A stretch of 64,000 nucleotides of DNA, taken from the NCBI RefSeq assembly GCF_900101095.1, contig NZ_FNFM01000013.1, positions 1 through 64,000 of the forward strand, in the 5' to 3' direction. Position 1 is the first letter of the stretch. Every line of letters begins with the position of its first letter. Of the stretch, positions 37,489 through 47,305 are shown in pieces. The position numbers and the translations under genes are program-made. The stretch comes from Actinopolyspora mzabensis (GTDB lineage: Bacteria > Actinomycetota > Actinomycetes > Mycobacteriales > Pseudonocardiaceae). The notes below the pieces were generated by a model. That model was not told the DNA's origin and did not search any database. It saw nothing but the letters and a program-made list of their open reading frames with translations.

Positions 37489-38855
37489 CGTGACACCTCC
37501 CGTTGCGGTTCGGCGTTCGCGACCGGCTGTCTGGAGCTGAGCTCAGGGGAGCGATACTGCAGCCGCAGTTCGGCGATGCGGTGCCGGTCCATGCCGGTGA
37601 CCGTCAGGGTCCAGTCGTCCTGCTGCAACCGGTCGCCCGGCGCGGGGATGCGACCCAGCCGGTACAGCACGAAGCCCGCCACCGTCTCGTAGTCACCCTC
37701 CGGCATGGCGAAGCCGGTTGCCTCCTCGAGTTCGTCCGCCCGCAACAGCCCGGAGATGTTCCAACTGGAACCTCCGGTGCGGCGTACGGCGGCCGCCTCA
37801 CGCCGGTCGTGCTCGTCGCGCACATCCCCGATGATCTCCTCGACGACGTCCTCGAGGCTGACGATTCCGGCGGTACCGCCGTACTCGTCGACCACCAGTG
37901 CCATCTGCAGCCCGGAGCCACGCAGCCGCTCCAGCAGCGCGTCGCCGTCCAGGCTCTCCGGCACCGTGGGCACCGGTCGGGTCAGCGACCCCACCGAGGT
38001 CCCGGCGCGATCTCCCAGCGGCACCCCGAAAGCCTGTTTGACGTGCACGACACCGTGTACCTCGTCGAGGTCGCCCCCGTGCACCGGGAACCGGGAGAAA
38101 CCGGTGCGCCGGGCGGTGTCGATCAGTTCGAGCACGCTGTCCCGCGCGGCCAGTGACTCGACCCGCACCCGAGGGGTCATCAGTTCCTGGGCCGTGCGTT
38201 CCCCGAACCGCAGCGAGCGGTCCATCAGCACGGCGGTGGCCTCGTCGAGCGTGCCGTGCTCCGCGCTGGAGCGCACGATCGAACCGAGCTCGTCGGGGGA
38301 GCGGGCCGAACGCAGCTCCTCCTGCGGCTCGACGCCGAACTTCCGGATCACCCAGTTGGCGCTGTTGTTCATGCCGTTGATCAACAGACTGAACACCCGG
38401 GAGAACGTGGCGTGGTAGCCCGAGACGGCCCGGGCCGTGGGCAGCGGTCGTGCGATCGCGAGGTTCTTGGGAACCATCTCGCCGAAAACCATCGACAGGG
38501 TGGTCGCCAGGAAGATAGCGAGTACCAGCGCGGCCGGGACGGCCACGCTCATCGGTATCCCGATCGCGGTGATGACCGGACGTAACAGGTCACCGATCAG
38601 CGGCTCTGCCACGTAACCGGTCACCAGGGTGGTCAGCGTGATGGCCACCTGCGCGCCGGAAAGCTGGAAGGAGAGCGTGCTGTGGGCGCGGCGCACCGAG
38701 CGGGAACGTCGGTCGCCCACTTCGGCGACGTGTGTGTCGATGGTGCTGCGTTCCAGGGTGGTCAGCGAGAACTCGGCGGCCACGGCCAGTGCCGTGCCCA
38801 ACGTGAGCACCCCGACGAACAACAGTCCCAGGATCGCGAGTAGAACGTCCATCAT
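37485..38855 (-). CDS. CNNM/DUF21-CBS-CorC membrane protein (long partner)
   Basis: A 456-residue protein with DUF21 membrane domain (FGEMVPKNLAIARPLPTA), two CBS repeats (TPRVRVESLAARDSVLEL; DEYGGTAGIVSLEDVVEEI) and a C-terminal CorC_HlyC domain (PEGDYETVAGFVLYRLGRIP). Probably a divalent cation transporter or its regulator in the cytoplasmic membrane. Two ATG codons are adjacent at 38855/38852 behind GAGGCGG. It is translationally coupled to the short partner, so a hetero-oligomer is plausible. Confidence 0.92.
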   Translation of the reverse strand: MMDVLLAILGLLFVGVLTLGTALAVAAEFSLTTLERSTIDTHVAEVGDRRSRSVRRAHSTLSFQLSGAQVAITLTTLVTGYVAEPLIGDLLRPVITAIGIPMSVAVPAALVLAIFLATTLSMVFGEMVPKNLAIARPLPTARAVSGYHATFSRVFSLLINGMNNSANWVIRKFGVEPQEELRSARSPDELGSIVRSSAEHGTLDEATAVLMDRSLRFGERTAQELMTPRVRVESLAARDSVLELIDTARRTGFSRFPVHGGDLDEVHGVVHVKQAFGVPLGDRAGTSVGSLTRPVPTVPESLDGDALLERLRGSGLQMALVVDEYGGTAGIVSLEDVVEEIIGDVRDEHDRREAAAVRRTGGSSWNISGLLRADELEEATGFAMPEGDYETVAGFVLYRLGRIPAPGDRLQQDDWTLTVTGMDRHRIAELRLQYRSPELSSRQPVANAEPQREVSR

Positions 38856-39176
38856 CCACCGCCTCGCGACCGGCTGTCACGGTGCCGCGGCCGATGGTGA
38901 GTAGCAAAGCAGCCGGGTCTTCGACCCGGCCCGGTACTGCCGTCGGTCGAGTGTGCCTCGGGCACTGACGCTGTCACTCCTTTTGCGTCGTGTCGTGATC
39001 GTCGGCCACCGGGCCCGCGTTCTCCGTGCGGAGGCGGTGCTCCCGGTATCGGTGCGTACATCCTACCGTGCGGGAACCCGTGCTGGCTCCCACTGTGGCG
39101 CGGACATCCCGCCGGGCTCCCGGGCCCACCGCTGTCCGGCGGGTCCTCGGCCGCGGATTCGCAGGGTTGCGGACTC
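38856..39176. other. intergenic region
   Basis: 321 nt upstream of the leftward CNNM pair and past the end of the leftward TIGR03086 gene. It should hold the CNNM promoter. Nothing else recognised. Confidence 0.5.
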
Positions 39177-39737
39177 TCAGGGTTGCCTGCCGAACATCGC
39201 CAACAGGCGGCTCTGCGGGGCCGCCGAGACGTTGACCGGTTTCGCCGGTGCGAAGAGCCCGGAGTCGGCGAGTGCCTCCAAGTGCGGTTCGAACACTGTT
39301 CGTATCGTCTCCACCAGTTCCGGGTCGAGCCCGGTGTCGGCTCCGATGCCCTTCGCCAGGTCCCAGGCGTGCACCGCGAGGTCCATCGTCATCTGCCAGC
39401 CGTAGTCCTCGGTGGGGATCTTTCCGCCGGTGACGTTTACCCGGCCGGACAGCTTCGCGTTGTCCCAGGCCGCTCGTGCCGCGGAACTGGCCCGGTCCCA
39501 GGCCGCCTGTGGGTCCTCGCCCACCAGGTCACCGTCGAACCTGTCACCGACCTCCCGCAGGGTGCGTCCCTCCAGCAGCCAGGGCGCCCACAGCTGCTCA
39601 CCGATCAGGTGGTTGAGCAGATCGCGTACCCGCCAATCGCTGCACGGGGTCGCGTTGTCCAGTTGGTCGATTCCGGTTCGACGAACACGGTTGTCGAATT
39701 CGCGCATCGCCGCCCGGTGCGCGGGCAACAGTTCCAT
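39177..39737 (-). CDS. TIGR03086-type DinB/maleylpyruvate-isomerase-like protein
   Basis: A 186-residue four-helix protein of the TIGR03086 metal-binding group. ATPCSDWRVRDLLNHLIGEQ near residue 30 and QMTMDLAVHAWDLAKGIGAD near 115 carry the histidines that bind a divalent metal in DinB-like proteins. The family includes mycothiol-dependent enzymes, but the substrate here is unknown. ATG 39737 has GGAGCGGAG directly upstream; long in-frame extensions lack a binding site. Confidence 0.82.
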   Translation of the reverse strand: MELLPAHRAAMREFDNRVRRTGIDQLDNATPCSDWRVRDLLNHLIGEQLWAPWLLEGRTLREVGDRFDGDLVGEDPQAAWDRASSAARAAWDNAKLSGRVNVTGGKIPTEDYGWQMTMDLAVHAWDLAKGIGADTGLDPELVETIRTVFEPHLEALADSGLFAPAKPVNVSAAPQSRLLAMFGRQP

Positions 39738-40187
39738 CTCCGCTCCATGGCTCTGCGTTTTCCAGGGTGCCGCTGGTGTGCGACTCGAAGACTCGCACAA
39801 TGGTTCTCGGGTCGAGGACTCGGGACCGACGCGGTGCGACCGGGTCCCGGCGTTCCGTGTCACCCGGTCTCGCGGACCCGTCGACCGCCGCGTTCCGCCT
39901 CGGATGTCGAGAGCTCCAGGGTGAGGTCGCTCACGTGGCGTGAGTATATCCGTTACGCAGCACTCCCGGTCGGTACGGAATGTGTGACCCCCGGAACGTG
40001 CCACATCCCTCGCGTGAACAGGCTCGGACCCCGGATTCCCGGAGTTGTCCACCTGTGAAACATCTGCTCATCCAGACGTCACACCTTTGATGGACCCAGT
40101 GCTCGTGGCCTGCGAAGAAGTACGTATCCTGCCGCAAGTTGTCAGGTGGCCACCGCTGCCTAGCCATGCGTACGAGAGGACGTGATC
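39738..40187. other. divergent intergenic region
   Basis: 450 nt between the leftward TIGR03086 gene and the rightward peptide transporter. Both promoters should be here. No small gene or clear operator recognised. Confidence 0.5.
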
Positions 40188-41663
40188 GTGAACACCTCCA
40201 CGGTTACGAACGAGCCGCGCGGGAAAGGGTTCTTCGGTCAACCCCCCGGTTTGTCCACATTGTTCTTCGTCGAGATGTGGGAGCGCTTCTCCTACTACGG
40301 GATGCGCGCCATACTCGCGCTCTACCTCTACACGGCGGTTACCCAGGGCGGCCTCGGCATGGCCGAGTCGGTGGCCGCGTCGCTGGTGTTGACGTACGGC
40401 TCTTCGGTCTATCTGACCGGTGTCGCCGGTGGCTGGCTCGCGGATCGTGTTCTCGGCGCGCAACGCGCCATCTTCTACGGCGGCGTGCTCATCATGCTGG
40501 GGCACGTCTGCATGGCTTTCCCGGGCGGTTACTACACCCTCGGCGCAGGGCTCGCGCTGATCGTGCTCGGCACCGGTCTGCTCAAGCCCAACGTCTCCAA
40601 CGTCGTCGGTGGTCTCTACCACAAGGACGACGCGCGGCGGGACGCCGGCTTCTCCATCTTCTACACCGGAATCAACATCGGGGCCTTCGCCAGCCAACTG
40701 CTGACCCCGGCGTTGGCTGCCGGACCCGGATTCCACTGGGGCTTCGGCGCGGCAGCCGTGGGAATGGCGCTCGGGCTGGCGCAGTACGTGCTCGGCCGAG
40801 GACGCCTCGCGGGCGTGGGAAGTCAGCCGGTCAACCCCCTCCCGGCACACCGGCGCAACCAGGTTCTCGGGCGCGTCGGGCTCATCGCCGTCGCCGCGAT
40901 AGTGGTGCTCGGTGCCGCGCTGGCCATCTTCGGAGTCACCGGCCTGATCAACACGATCACTCTGGTCTCGATCCTGCTTCCCGTCGCCTACTTCCTGGTG
41001 ATGTTCCGCAGCAACCAGGTGACCAAGATGGAACGGGACCGGCTCCTTTCCTACATCCCGCTGTTCGTGGCCACCGCGGTCTTCTTCCTGCTGTTCGAAC
41101 AGCAGGCGGCGACGCTGGTCATCGTGACCGACCAGCAGACGGACACCACGCTGTTCGGTTTCGACTTCCCGGTGGGCTGGTTCCAGTCCATCAATCCGCT
41201 GGCCATCATCGTGCTGGCACCGCTGTTCGCGTGGATGTGGACCAGACTGGGCAACCGGCAGCCGAGCACGCCGATCAAGTTCACCGGCGGACTCTTCTTC
41301 GTCGCACTCGGTTTCCTGTGGGTGGTCATCGCCGGGCTGTTCCGTGACGAACAGGGACTGTTGAACCCGTTGATGATCGCCTTCGTGTTCGTGCTGTTCA
41401 CCGTCGGTGAGCTCATGCTCTCCCCGGTGGGGCTGTCGGCCACCACCAAACTGGCTCCGGACGCGTTCTCCTCGCAGACCATGGGCCTGTACTTCCTGGC
41501 TCCGGCGCTTGGGCAGGGAGTCGCGGCGCAGATCGCGAAGCTCTACTCGGAACAGCACCAGGACATGTACTTCGGCGGAGTGGCCCTGGTCACGTTCGCC
41601 CTGGCGGTACTGCTCGCGCTGTTGTCGCCGCGCGTCAAGAGCTACATGCACGGTGTGAACTGA
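40188..41663 (+). CDS. POT-family proton-dependent oligopeptide transporter
   Basis: A 491-residue peptide/H+ symporter with 14 predicted helices. The proton-coupling ExxER motif is in FVEMWERFSYYG at helix 1, the PTR2 signature FSIFYTGINIGAFAS near helix 5, and FFLLFEQQAATL in the second half. It imports di- and tripeptides. Two GTGs are in frame; GAGAGGA at 40174-40180 is seven nucleotides from GTG 40188 but only one from 40182, so 40188 is chosen. Confidence 0.93.
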   Translation: MNTSTVTNEPRGKGFFGQPPGLSTLFFVEMWERFSYYGMRAILALYLYTAVTQGGLGMAESVAASLVLTYGSSVYLTGVAGGWLADRVLGAQRAIFYGGVLIMLGHVCMAFPGGYYTLGAGLALIVLGTGLLKPNVSNVVGGLYHKDDARRDAGFSIFYTGINIGAFASQLLTPALAAGPGFHWGFGAAAVGMALGLAQYVLGRGRLAGVGSQPVNPLPAHRRNQVLGRVGLIAVAAIVVLGAALAIFGVTGLINTITLVSILLPVAYFLVMFRSNQVTKMERDRLLSYIPLFVATAVFFLLFEQQAATLVIVTDQQTDTTLFGFDFPVGWFQSINPLAIIVLAPLFAWMWTRLGNRQPSTPIKFTGGLFFVALGFLWVVIAGLFRDEQGLLNPLMIAFVFVLFTVGELMLSPVGLSATTKLAPDAFSSQTMGLYFLAPALGQGVAAQIAKLYSEQHQDMYFGGVALVTFALAVLLALLSPRVKSYMHGVN

Positions 41664-41694
41664 CCCGGCCCTCGCTGCCGCGCCCCGGTACTTC

Positions 41695-41733
41695 CCGCGC
41701 CGCGCACCCTTTCCGGTGAGGTGCGCGGCGCGG
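41695..41733 (+). terminator. hairpin terminator after the peptide transporter
   Basis: Perfect 14-bp stem (41695-41708 with 41720-41733) and 11-nt loop, about 30 nt past the stop. No long T tract. Confidence 0.75.
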
Positions 41734-41831
41734 TTCCCTTCGTGAGCGGGACGGCGTTCGGGACCCCGTTGCCTCCCAGCCGGGCAGCAGTGCTCGACCA
41801 CTCCGTCCCGCCCGGCTCGGGCCGTGCGGGA

Positions 41832-42908
41832 TCACGGCAGCGCGAATATGTCGCCCAGCACGGTGTGCTCGGCGGTCAACCGGTCTTCGGCCGGACTGTC
41901 GTAGACCACGAACAGTTTCTCGCCGTCCGACTCCGAGACGACCGAGATTCCCTCGGCGTGATCGTCACCGGCTCCGTGGGGCAGTTCCAGCTCCACCGGC
42001 AGCTGCTCGGAACGCACCACCTCGGGAGCCTCGCTCTTCGCCGCGTCGCGCCAGCGATGCACCCGGATCGGTCCGTCGAGGTCCATGGACGGCCCCGCCA
42101 GTACGAGCAGGTCGTCACCGTGCGGGCACAGGTCCCGGATCCCGAGCCCGTCGAGATCGAGGAAGTGCTTGCGGTAACGCGATCCCCCGAAGCCGCCCAG
42201 GGTGAGCTCACCGGCCTCCGCTCCCTCGGTCGGTGTGATCTCCAGCAGCACGGCCCAGCCGCGCAGCACCGGGCCCCGCAGGCCGAGGAACAGATTCTGC
42301 CCCTTGACCGCGATCCCCTCGACGTCGAGCCCGTTGTCCTTGGCCGGTATCCGCAGGAACGGACTCAGGTGCGGGTCCACGGCCAACGCCTCGGTCAGGC
42401 TGTCCTTGCGGCGCGCTCCCAGCACGGCTGAGCGCCTGCCGTCCGAGGCCTCACGTACCAGTCGTGGCGGGCCGTCACCGTCGCGTTCCACCGCCAACCT
42501 GGCCACGATGTGCCGGTTCGCCTCGTCCCGGACTTTGGCCAGTCGTCTGGCCGCCTTGGTGTCGTCGTGTTTGGGTTTGATCTTCTTGCGCACCAGGCTG
42601 TGCGAACCCACCGCCCACAGCCAGTCCCCGCCCAGGCCGAGGCCTTCGATGTCGGCCTCCTCCGCGGCGGGACCGGGCAGCGGCACGAGATCGGCTAGCC
42701 GAAAGGTTCGCTGCTCACCGTAGGAATCCGGGTGTTCCCCCTCCGCGATACGCATTCGTTCCACGGTCGCGGTCTCGTCACCCGCCAACCACAGGCATCC
42801 GTCGTCGCCCCGGATCGCGGAGATGTTGACGTGTGTTTCCGCGTCCACCGACTCCTCGTGGAACCGCAGGGCCATCCGCCGTTCGATTTCGTGGTGCATG
42901 GTCCGCAT
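41832..42908 (-). CDS. DUF3616 family protein
   Basis: A 358-residue DUF3616 protein, probably a beta-propeller from repeated short strands. Recognisable segments are DIEGLGLGGDWLWAVGSHSL, LDVEGIAVKGQNLFLGLRGP and HAEGISVVSESDGEKLFVVYD. Function unknown. ATG 42908 has GGAAGG seven nucleotides upstream. An ATG at 42974, overlapping the stop of the FUSC gene by four nucleotides, is an equally legal start and would imply coupling; it adds 22 unconserved-looking residues. It follows the FUSC gene in the same direction. Confidence 0.82.
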   Translation of the reverse strand: MRTMHHEIERRMALRFHEESVDAETHVNISAIRGDDGCLWLAGDETATVERMRIAEGEHPDSYGEQRTFRLADLVPLPGPAAEEADIEGLGLGGDWLWAVGSHSLVRKKIKPKHDDTKAARRLAKVRDEANRHIVARLAVERDGDGPPRLVREASDGRRSAVLGARRKDSLTEALAVDPHLSPFLRIPAKDNGLDVEGIAVKGQNLFLGLRGPVLRGWAVLLEITPTEGAEAGELTLGGFGGSRYRKHFLDLDGLGIRDLCPHGDDLLVLAGPSMDLDGPIRVHRWRDAAKSEAPEVVRSEQLPVELELPHGAGDDHAEGISVVSESDGEKLFVVYDSPAEDRLTAEHTVLGDIFALP

Positions 42909-42970
42909 TATGCTGCCTTCCCAGTGCTCCGCTCCGGCTGCGGGAGGCCGTTCGTCCGCGAGCACACGCC

Positions 42971-45082
42971 TCATCGCGCCGGTTCGGTTTCCCGGTGTTC
43001 GGCGACTCCGAACTCCCGCCCGAGGTCTTGCAGGATCCGGCCCACCCGGTCGAGCAGGTAGACCGTGCGATGCAGTGAGGTGGGGCCGGAGGGCAGGGTC
43101 TCCGCGATGTCGTGCAGCTCCTCCGTGCGCTCCAGCATCTCCTCGGCTATCTCGTCGAAGTTCCGAGTGCCTCGATCGGTCAGTGCCTCCGCCGCTTCCG
43201 CCATGCACCGGAGCAGTTCGACCAGCCTGTTTCGGGTGTCCTCGTCGATCATCTCGGCGCTGTTGCCCAGCACCACGGTGAGGTTGCGGATGTAGTAGGC
43301 ACAACCGGACGCCATGGTCAGCTCTCGTTCCAGCCGACTTCCCTGCGAACGCACTCGCAACCCCGTCAGCGGCCGCGCGCTGCCGCGCAGTCGGTGGAAC
43401 CGGTCGTCCAGTTCCCGTACGTCCTCGCGCAGCCCGGAGACGGTTCTGTCGGCCTCGACGTCGCCCCCGGCCCTGTGAAGCAGATCCCGCAGCTGCAGCA
43501 GGAAGTCCTCCGAACGCGAACGCACCACCGAGCGGGTGCTGGTGGGCAGGATCAGCACGGCCGCGACCACGCCTGCCGCCGCCCCTATCGCCGTTTCCAC
43601 CAGCCGGGTCTCCAGCACCGCGACGGAGAAGGTGCCCAGGATCCCGTAGAGCAACCCGAGTGCGGTCGTGATGAAAAACGTCAGGGCGGCGTAGGAGTAT
43701 CCGATGAAGTAGAACGCGAGGAACAGGCACAGCAGGATCAGCATCAGTTCGGTGGCCAGATACCCCGTCACCTGGGAGGCCACCAGAATCCCGGCCAGCA
43801 CCCCCAACAGCGTGCCCGCGGTGCGTTGCCAGGCACGTACCAGCAGCTCACCGCGACTGTTGACGCTGATGAACACCACGAACGCCGTGATCACCGCCCA
43901 GTACCAGCGGTTCGGCGACACCAGCTGTCCGCCGATGATGGCCAGCGCCGCTGCCGTGGTCACCTGAACCGCCGTGCGTACCTCGAGGCGCCGGAGTCCG
44001 GTCTCGGAGTCCGGTGGTTCGTCCTGCTCGTCGGTGCCCTGCTCGGTTCCGGTGCTCTCGGGTGGTCCGGAGGCGGACTCGTCCGCGGTGTAGTCGCTGC
44101 CGAGCTCGGAGGTCGCCTCGGCCAGCTCGGCCAGCGCCGCACCGAGTCTGCGCACCGTCATGGCCAGTTCGGCCGATCCCTGCCGTTCCACTTCCTCGGC
44201 GACGCGCTTGGCGGCATTGCGGAATTCGGCGGGGTCCGTACGCAGCAGGTAGAGCAGCGGGGTCAGTGCGGGGACGGCTCCGGAAGGGTGATCGATCGCC
44301 CTGGTCAGTGGGGTGAGCAGGTTCTCCGCGGCCAGTTCGACGTTGAGCAGTCGCTGTCGCAGCCTGGTTCTGCCCCGCTCGTCGATGCCGGTCAGCTGTT
44401 CGACCGTGCCCTCGAGCATCAGCGCGGTTTCGTTCAGCCGGGTGAAACGGCTCTGCACTCGACGGCGCCGTGTGGTCGAGCCGGGGTGTTCGGCCAGATC
44501 GCGCACCGTGTGCAGCAGCGCATGCACCTGGGCCCTGATGGTCCTTCTGCCCCTGCGGAGTACTCCCTGCGGGTCGTCCCGCAGCAGTACGAAGCGCAAC
44601 AGGCAGGCCGCCAGCGCACCGCAAACCGCGGCCAGCGCCATCACCGGAAGCTGGGAGAGGCTCGGGCGCAGGAACATCGCGAAGAAGTAGCCGAAGAACC
44701 CCACGAAGCCCAGCGCGAAGTAGCGCACTCCGAACCGGCGGACATAGGTGGCCGTGAAGATGACCACCAGAAAGATCAGTACCGACAGGAACGGGATCGG
44801 CCTGCTCAGGGTGGCCAAGGTCAGACTGACCGTGGTGGGGAGCGGCATCAGCAGCGTAGTGATCAACTTGCCGCGCTCGGTGGGATCGTTGACCGCCACG
44901 GAGGACTGGATGGCCACGATCGCGCCGATCAGTGCGCTGGGCAGCGCCAGCCCCAGCCACGCGAGCGTGGGCAACATGACCAGCAGGGTCAGGGCGACCG
45001 AGGAAACCACCCGAACGGCGGTCCGGAACCTGCGCAGTGCGGGGTCCGAGGCGACGAAGCGATTCCACCACTCGCTCCACAT
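42971..45082 (-). CDS. FUSC-family membrane protein (aromatic-acid exporter-like)
   Basis: A 703-residue inner-membrane protein built as a duplicated unit: six helices, a long cytoplasmic helical region, a second helix block from about residue 370 (VQVTTAAALAIIGGQLVSPN, YWAVITAFVVFISVN) and a C-terminal cytoplasmic region. This is the FUSC/YccS-like architecture associated with efflux of aromatic acids and other compounds. An acidic, low-complexity linker (TESASGPPEST-type) separates the halves. ATG 45082. It probably forms an operon with the DUF3616 gene. Confidence 0.85.
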   Translation of the reverse strand: MWSEWWNRFVASDPALRRFRTAVRVVSSVALTLLVMLPTLAWLGLALPSALIGAIVAIQSSVAVNDPTERGKLITTLLMPLPTTVSLTLATLSRPIPFLSVLIFLVVIFTATYVRRFGVRYFALGFVGFFGYFFAMFLRPSLSQLPVMALAAVCGALAACLLRFVLLRDDPQGVLRRGRRTIRAQVHALLHTVRDLAEHPGSTTRRRRVQSRFTRLNETALMLEGTVEQLTGIDERGRTRLRQRLLNVELAAENLLTPLTRAIDHPSGAVPALTPLLYLLRTDPAEFRNAAKRVAEEVERQGSAELAMTVRRLGAALAELAEATSELGSDYTADESASGPPESTGTEQGTDEQDEPPDSETGLRRLEVRTAVQVTTAAALAIIGGQLVSPNRWYWAVITAFVVFISVNSRGELLVRAWQRTAGTLLGVLAGILVASQVTGYLATELMLILLCLFLAFYFIGYSYAALTFFITTALGLLYGILGTFSVAVLETRLVETAIGAAAGVVAAVLILPTSTRSVVRSRSEDFLLQLRDLLHRAGGDVEADRTVSGLREDVRELDDRFHRLRGSARPLTGLRVRSQGSRLERELTMASGCAYYIRNLTVVLGNSAEMIDEDTRNRLVELLRCMAEAAEALTDRGTRNFDEIAEEMLERTEELHDIAETLPSGPTSLHRTVYLLDRVGRILQDLGREFGVAEHRETEPAR

Positions 45083-45220
45083 GCGTGCCTCCGGCTGCCG
45101 TCACTGACCGACTGCTTCTCCTCGGCTCGCGGTTGTCGGTCGCGCCGGGAGCGAGATTACGCCCGTAGTCGGTTCAGGGCATCGCACACGCCGTGCTCGC
45201 CCGGGATGGGGAGCGCCGGA

Positions 45221-45817
45221 TCACACCTTGCCGCCACGGTGGCGACGTACGCTCTCCTCCACCAGATCCAGCACCGGATCCATGTCGTCGGCGGGGAACC
45301 CCATGGCCAGGTGCGAGACGAGTCCTTCCAGTACCAGCTCCAGGTACGCGGTGAGCACGTCCACATCGACGTCGTCACGCAGGTTGCCCGAACGGTGCTG
45401 CCGGTTGAGCCGTTCCCGGGTCGCGGCGGTGAGCTGTTCGGAACGTTGTGCCCACCTGCCGCGGAACTCCTCGTCGGTCCGCAGTCTGCGGGAGACCTCC
45501 AGTCGGGTGCCGAGCCAGTCCGCGCCGGGAACGCTTCCGCCGCCGTGCGGATCGGAAAGCAGGTTGCGCATCACCTGAACCAGTCCCTGCTCGGCCACGA
45601 CGTCGGCCATCCGGCCCGCGTCGTCCTCGGCCAGCGCCAGGAAAAGCGACTCCTTGTCCTTGAAATGGTGAAAGATCGCGCCGCGGGAGAGCCCGGTGGC
45701 TTCTTCGAGCCTGCGCACGGTCGCACCCTCGTAGCCGTACCTGGCGAAGCAGGCACGTGCGCCGTCCAGAATCTGACGGCGTCGCGCCTGCAGGTGGTCC
45801 GAGCTCACGCGGGGCAT
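45221..45817 (-). CDS. acnR: AcnR, TetR-family repressor of aconitase
   Basis: A 198-residue TetR regulator. The N-terminus PRVSSDHLQARRRQILDGA and helix-turn-helix ATVRRLEEATGLSRGAIFHH match mycobacterial Rv1474c and corynebacterial AcnR closely. In those genera acnR is directly downstream of acn; here it lies about 5.4 kb away beyond the egt cluster. The acn promoter in this window carries an AcnR-like operator. ATG 45817 gives the conserved MPRVS start. A perfect palindrome CGTACGTACG (45855-45864) lies in its own upstream region. Confidence 0.88.
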   Translation of the reverse strand: MPRVSSDHLQARRRQILDGARACFARYGYEGATVRRLEEATGLSRGAIFHHFKDKESLFLALAEDDAGRMADVVAEQGLVQVMRNLLSDPHGGGSVPGADWLGTRLEVSRRLRTDEEFRGRWAQRSEQLTAATRERLNRQHRSGNLRDDVDVDVLTAYLELVLEGLVSHLAMGFPADDMDPVLDLVEESVRRHRGGKV

Positions 45818-46000
45818 GAACTGATCGTCGCAGCTCGCCGGTGTTCTTGCAATCCGTACGTACGTTTTGTGAACTCGTCCGCCCACTCACCGTGATCCGG
45901 GGTTTCGTAACAGCCGTCGCTCGCGGACCGCAAGTGGTGCGTATCCCCTCGAGCGACGGTAATGTCAACGTGTCCACCAGAACACAGGCGGTGATGGAAC

Positions 46001-47305
46001 GTGGCCATGCCCATCGATCGGGATGATCCCGTCGACCCGGCGGTCCACGAGATACCCAAGTCGCGCTTGCGGAGCCGTGCCGACGCGGAGGCCTACGTTG
46101 CCTCGGTGTGCTTCAAACACGGTCCACCCCGCTGGCTCGGCATCGAACTCGAATGGACCGTCCACCATGCCGAAAATCCCCGAAAGCCGCTGGATCCCGA
46201 ACGCCTCAGACGGGCCCTCGGATCCCACACTCCCGGCTCACTGGCCCCGGAAAGCCCGAACGACGGACTGCCGAACGGATCGGCACTGACTCTCGAACCG
46301 GGCGGCCAGATCGAAATCTCCAGTGCCGTGCACGATTCGATGAGTACGCTGCTGGAATCCCTGACGGGCGATATCGCCTACGTCCGCGAACTGTGTGGCC
46401 GTGCCGGCCTGGTGCTCGGCGCTCGCGGTATCGATCCCTGGCGCCCACCACGTCGACTGCTCCCGGTGGCGCGTTACGCGGCCATGGAGCACGCGTTCGA
46501 GCGCATCGGAAGTGGTGGCAAGCGGATGATGTGCAGTACAGCCGGCATACAGGTGTGTCTGGACATCGGCGAGCGGGACCGCCTCGGACCGCGCTGGGCG
46601 GCGCTGCACGCCCTCGGACCGGTCCTGACAGCGACGTTCGCCAATTCCTCCACCATGCTGGGAGGCGACACCGGATGGGCCTCGGCCCGGGCACGCTCCC
46701 TGCTGCACACCGATCCGCCCCGGACGCGTCCCGCGCCGATCACACCCGATCCGGCCGCGGACTGGGCGCGGCACGTGCTGGACGTTCCGGTGGTGTGTCT
46801 GCGACGCGACAACGGCGACTGGACCACTCCGAACGGGATCAGCTTCGCCGAATGGATCGGCGGTTCACTCGAAGAAGCCCCCACGCGCGATGACCTCGAC
46901 TATCACCTGACCACCATGTTCTCCCCCGTACGTCCCCGCGGCTACTTCGAGGTGCGCTACCTCGACGCGCAGGAGGGGGACGAGTGGATGCTGCCCGCCG
47001 CCGCACTGATCGCCCTGTTCCGCAGCGAAACCGCCGTGGACAAGGTGATCGAGGAGACCTCCGAGGTCGCCGACAGATGGGTGGACGCGGCGCGTCACGG
47101 ACTCGCCGATCCCGAACTCGCCCGGGCGGCCGAGGCCGTTTTCGACCTGGCCTGTCGTTGTTTGGAAGCCCTGCCCGACAGTCCCGCGGGGCTGGCCGAA
47201 CGGGTTGCCGAAACCGTACGGCGGCGCCTCGAAACAGCCCGCGCGGCGCACGAGCCATCCACCACAGGAGGACGACGTGAGCACTATCGGCCCCGAATCG
47301 GCTGA
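46001..47305 (+). CDS. egtA: EgtA, glutamate-cysteine ligase of ergothioneine synthesis
   Basis: A 434-residue ligase of the GCS2 type that makes gamma-glutamylcysteine, the sulfur donor for EgtB. LGIELEWTVHH near residue 46, STAGIQVCLDIGERDRLGPR and TMFSPVRPRGYFEVRYLD mark the ATP-grasp-like fold. GTG 46001 has GGTGAT five nucleotides upstream; ATG 46007 is possible. The last 29 nt overlap the start of egtB. It is the first gene of egtABCD and is transcribed away from acnR. Confidence 0.95.
   Translation: MAMPIDRDDPVDPAVHEIPKSRLRSRADAEAYVASVCFKHGPPRWLGIELEWTVHHAENPRKPLDPERLRRALGSHTPGSLAPESPNDGLPNGSALTLEPGGQIEISSAVHDSMSTLLESLTGDIAYVRELCGRAGLVLGARGIDPWRPPRRLLPVARYAAMEHAFERIGSGGKRMMCSTAGIQVCLDIGERDRLGPRWAALHALGPVLTATFANSSTMLGGDTGWASARARSLLHTDPPRTRPAPITPDPAADWARHVLDVPVVCLRRDNGDWTTPNGISFAEWIGGSLEEAPTRDDLDYHLTTMFSPVRPRGYFEVRYLDAQEGDEWMLPAAALIALFRSETAVDKVIEETSEVADRWVDAARHGLADPELARAAEAVFDLACRCLEALPDSPAGLAERVAETVRRRLETARAAHEPSTTGGRREHYRPRIG

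Noticed and set aside
43112-45895. A 927-codon open frame antisense to the FUSC gene and acnR
   Set aside because: It spans two clear opposite-strand genes, has no recognisable domain and no binding site.
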